Of a DNA stretch of 64,000 bases, positions 60,208 to 64,000 are shown piece by piece (position 1 is the first letter of the stretch; each line of letters opens with the position of its first letter). The notes beneath the pieces are model-generated. The model did no database searches. It saw nothing but the letters and a program-made list of their open reading frames with translations, and was not told the origin of the DNA. Source of the stretch: Mugil cephalus (taxonomy: Eukaryota > Chordata > Actinopteri > Mugiliformes > Mugilidae); the NCBI RefSeq assembly GCF_022458985.1, contig NC_061789.1, forward strand, positions 15,160,357 through 15,224,356, written 5' to 3'. Made by a program: the position numbers and the translations under genes.

Positions 60208-63200
60208 CTGGAAAAAATAAATAAATAAAATATCACACATACAATCGGATGTAGACAACAGGTCAAGTGGTCACAAGCTGACAGAGGCTAAGGTATTTAA
60301 GACAGAGTTGCAAAATGTTGGCAATTGAAGCCCAGTTTCCATCATGCATTGGGTTTGGCTATCAGGACCATGTGAAACCTTGCCAAGGCTGGCTGCCTGA
60401 CTCATAGTACCTTGAGTAATGCTTGGGCCTGGAATGAATTAGCATTAAGATATTTTACTTTCTAAGTACGGAGATGCGGTGCATTTTTTCAGTGAATTGC
60501 ATACATACATCCACAAACATAAAGAAACAGAAATTAAAACGTGAAGATGGAGGAAAGCCATCTATTCGAGTCTCATAGGCTTCATCGGGAACGCACTATT
60601 ATTTCCAGCTCCACAGCCACACTTTCCCTTCGCCGTTTAACATTCCCCCACAGTGTTTCAGCACTTTAATTCTTGTTTCGGTTCCAGTATATATGAGAAC
60701 GAACACACCCAGAGACAGCCGCCTGGAAACTTAACAATTGCAAAGAGAACCATGTTATATGGAGAAACGAGATCTACGCACAGCATTCATAAGCTGAATA
60801 GAAGCAGCTGTGGTGTTAAAATGAAAAACACACATCATCCTCCCAGTGACGGTATTCTGATGCAACCGTGCATGAAGTGCTCGGCCAAGTTTTTCAGTTG
60901 TTCATATGATAAATTAAATATGTTTTCATTTAAGTTGAACACACAATTTAACTGCTCCCTTATCACTCCCAGTGTGTACTTTTATGATCGAAGTGCATTT
61001 CCTTCTGTTTTATATGCTCAACTACACAGAGTATGTGTTTAAGCGTAAACTACTACATTCTGTGTAGATAGAGGAGGGCCGACGATATCCCTTCTCAGAT
61101 AGAGCTCTGCGTTTACTACGCAGGGTGAGTAGACACTGTGTAAACCTGACCTGAACTGTGCACAAAGCTGAGATATAGATATATCTTCAAGGTTTACTAT
61201 AGCTCTCTGCACCGGTCCTGTGGGAGTTCAGACGAAGTTTGGAAATCTGGTAACTCTACACCCACAGCGGAGTCCTTGGTTGGCGACTAGCCCCTCTACA
61301 AACAGACTTTGATGCTGATGGCAGGGCAGTGACAGCTGGGTTCTGGCCCGCCCTTGGGCTCTGTCTTTTCTTTCACTGGAGAGGAACCCCCGGGCAGGAT
61401 TGAGAATGGGTTTTCATTTGTGAATTTTCTACAGGAGCATCACCACTATGTTGGCGTTTGCTCATCTTTTATCTTTTATTTTTTGATGTACACCCTTCCC
61501 TTTAAAAGTTCTATTTTTACTGAAATACGCTGTTATTTTCCGAACTGTTGCGCTCTGTCTGTAGATTAATCAATACATATAAATACAACAGTGAACAACA
61601 AACTATTCACACTCAGACTTAAGGCACTGATTTCCCTGGATAGGAAGTTAAAGGGGAAGCGGGTTGCTCGTTTTGAGCGGCAGAGTCAGTACAACAGTTA
61701 TTCTTGAAGCCCCCCCCGAACGGCAGCTTTCCCAGCTTGGCTTTCCCCTAACAACTCCCTCCTCTCACGCGCTGAGAGGTCAGATGTCAGAGGTCCCCCT
61801 GTCTGATTGTGATGATAATGTCACTCAGGCTGCAGTGTGTGGGGTGGGGTTGGTCTGCAGGAGGGAATGTCTTTAGAAGGTGCAATTGGCGGAGAGGGGG
61901 GAAAAAAAAAAGAGGAGAAGAGAGGGGTCTGGTCCAGCAAGAATGTCATGTCATATTTCCTGTAATCCCCCGGTCCCTTGCTTTGAAAACATAGCACTCA
62001 CTCCTATTGCACAATTCCTGTTGCCATAGCAACTTTACAGACGAACAAGCAGGCCTGACACCCAAGCAATCAGCCCCAACCCCACCCTTGGTCCCCATGG
62101 CTATTTGTCATGGCTTGGCTGGGTTTATTTAGAGGCAAATTAACTATGTCTGGAATCTAGGGTGTCACTAAAAATGAAACAAAAATGCGGCACGAAGAGG
62201 TTTTTGAACGAACACACGAACAAAGCTGCCTGGAGAGTTGAAAAATCCAACTGAATGACAGTAACATTCATCTGGAGCTACTTGAGACAAAAACCAAAAG
62301 CGGTCTGTTGTGTTCCAAAAGGCCATTATCTCTCTCTGTGGACAGAAAATAAGTTAACAGCTCATTCCAGGGAGTTCATGCGGATTTAGAGACTGAAAAA
62401 TAAGGTATTTGAGATAAAGGTGTGGTCATCTATGTGTTTATATGTGTGTGCATTAGCCTACATGCGCGGCTAGGTCTGCGACAATAGCGTTAGTAGTAAC
62501 GCCTGATAAATTAATTGTCCTCCCTTGTAAATGCGCAGTGGACTGAGCAACCAAAACACACATTCTTTTGTCTAGACCTGACTCATTGTCAACGTGCTGC
62601 TCCCATAACACACAAATCAGGGTGCAGAGTCTGTGAGAGACATCCACATTTGTACCGGTTCTCCTTAATGTGTCCTTATCAGTTGCTGCTTTATAACCCT
62701 GCGCATTTTACTGCCTATCTATATGGGAACGGTGGGGCAGGATCTGTGCCTTTGCCTGAGCTCAACTTCGTTCGTGGCGGATGTGAAAAGCAGGTGCAGG
62801 GCACTATTGTGCAACGGGCCCCTGAGTCATACTTAGTGAGTGTCGACTTCTGACCTTTGAGGAAGAGAGTACAGCAGATGAGTATGAGGTCTTGGAGTGC
62901 AAGTCGAAGGACAGCCAGACTGGGTAATCTCTCCGTGTCAACACGTATGAGGGATTTTGCCAGCTGCGGCCCTGACGCGGCGCATCTGTCCGCGTCCGTC
63001 AGTGCACCTCTGGGTGGCTGGCATTCACCCCTCCTGCCAGACTTTAAGCCAAAACAACTGCGCTGTTTTGCCCACGGGACTCGGCCGGTAAACGACGTAC
63101 ACACTCCCACACATGGACAATTTCACATAACACAAGGGATGCGGTCATCCTTCTCAAACACATGCATTAACTGCTCCTCTTCACACACACACTCGCGCTT

Positions 63201-64000
63201 TTAAGACCGTTACACAAAGGCGCCACAGCAACAAAGCAAACACATGCAACAATCACTACACGCCCAAACACAAAGAAAAGAAACTTACAACCGGCATCAT
63301 CCTCTGATGAACCATATGCTTAAAAGAGAGGGTCCACTGAGAAGATTGTAGAAGAAAGAGAAAGGGAGATGGCAATGTTTGTCAAACATTTTACGAAAGC
63401 AATAATAGGTAGTAGTAGAAATGAGTAGTGATTTAAATGATTAGAATACATTTCGTAATTTAAAGCAGAAGCTCCGCCCATGTGCTGTCATTTTTTAAGT
63501 GTGACCCATTTGATTTATGTAAGTGAGTTCTGTCATCTATACTTGTGTAACACAATGCCAGTTTTCCTGCTTTCTGGGTCATTGAAGCAGGGTAACCTGA
63601 GCTCATCCTCTTCAGCACAATAGCAGCTACTCTGCCAGAGGTCAGAGGGCGGCTCACCTGTGAACAAAGAGGCTGTAATCTCTGACACGGTTCATACACA
63701 CAGTCATGCTCCACAAAGCAACAAGTATAAAGGGGTCTTCCTATCTCATATGGCATTTCCTAGGACAAACAGAGATGAAAGGCTGCAACAAAACTACTGT
63801 ATTTCACTCGGGGCAAGATTTTGACTTCTTGGAAACGGCAAATGAAAAGGTTTTATGTCCATAGTTGCTCAAAAACTGCATTGGAAAACAGTGTGTCATT
63901 TTCTCATCAGAGCCGTCCTTCCCTCCCCCCCTCTTTCCACAAGTAAGCAGGAACCAGCTCTTCTCCTACTGACACCACACTGCCAACAGGAGCCTATCCA
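60208..64000 (-). other. notch3: Large 5' intron of notch3 (to the window edge)
   Basis: Upstream of the EGF1/2 exon the strand was checked for a small exon carrying the first EGF half or a signal peptide. None was found, so the stretch is taken as intron. Notch genes have long first introns that often hold enhancers. Visible content is a poly-purine run near 61895-61925 and otherwise unremarkable unique-looking DNA. Confidence 0.5.

Noticed and set aside
62715..63110. 131-codon minus-strand frame upstream of notch3 exons
   Set aside because: No signal peptide or EGF pattern; judged chance within the intron.
63460..63756. Cys-containing minus-strand frame considered as the missing first EGF exon of notch3
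   Set aside because: Cysteine spacing does not fit an EGF repeat, there is no NGG-type motif, and its edges do not join in phase to the exon at 60207.

Overview
The window is vertebrate nuclear DNA, almost certainly from a ray-finned (teleost) fish. Genes are split by GT-AG introns, proteins are close to vertebrate families, intergenic DNA is AT-rich and full of microsatellites, and the dispersed repeats (hAT MITEs, a Tc1/mariner-type element, a fish-type LINE) are those usual in teleosts. No bacterial, phage, CRISPR or operon-like content is visible.

Layout: (1) 1-3.5 kb, + strand: the 3' part of an sbk1-like Ser/Thr kinase gene; the exon with the glycine loop lies left of the window. (2) 3.5-13.9 kb: gene-poor DNA with a long AT-rich satellite and two related hAT MITEs. 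(3) 13.9-17.2 kb, - strand: a compact gene of the RAI1/TCF20 extended-PHD family, with an acidic/serine-rich N-terminus holding several SUMO-interaction-like motifs and two polyglutamine tracts. (4) 17.6-38.6 kb, - strand: a 22-exon mprip gene (myosin phosphatase Rho-interacting protein), start to stop, frame-consistent, 1626 codons, with an internally deleted LINE in its largest intron. (5) 38.6-41.4 kb: spacer with a degraded Tc1/mariner-type element. (6) 41.4-42.9 kb, + strand: a complete six-exon rdh8 (retinol dehydrogenase 8) gene with one apparent GC-AG intron. (7) 44.4 kb to the right edge, - strand: notch3, 31 exons from EGF repeat 1/2 to the PEST region plus the 3' UTR; the signal-peptide and first EGF exons lie to the right.

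These are independent housekeeping, signalling and tissue genes rather than one pathway. Their company is informative from family knowledge: MPRIP and RAI1 are neighbours on human 17p11.2, their paralogs TRIOBP and TCF20 are near each other on 22q13, and NOTCH3 and RDH8 are on 19p13. I found no new multi-gene system. The least familiar element is the short ePHD protein with clustered SIM-like motifs.
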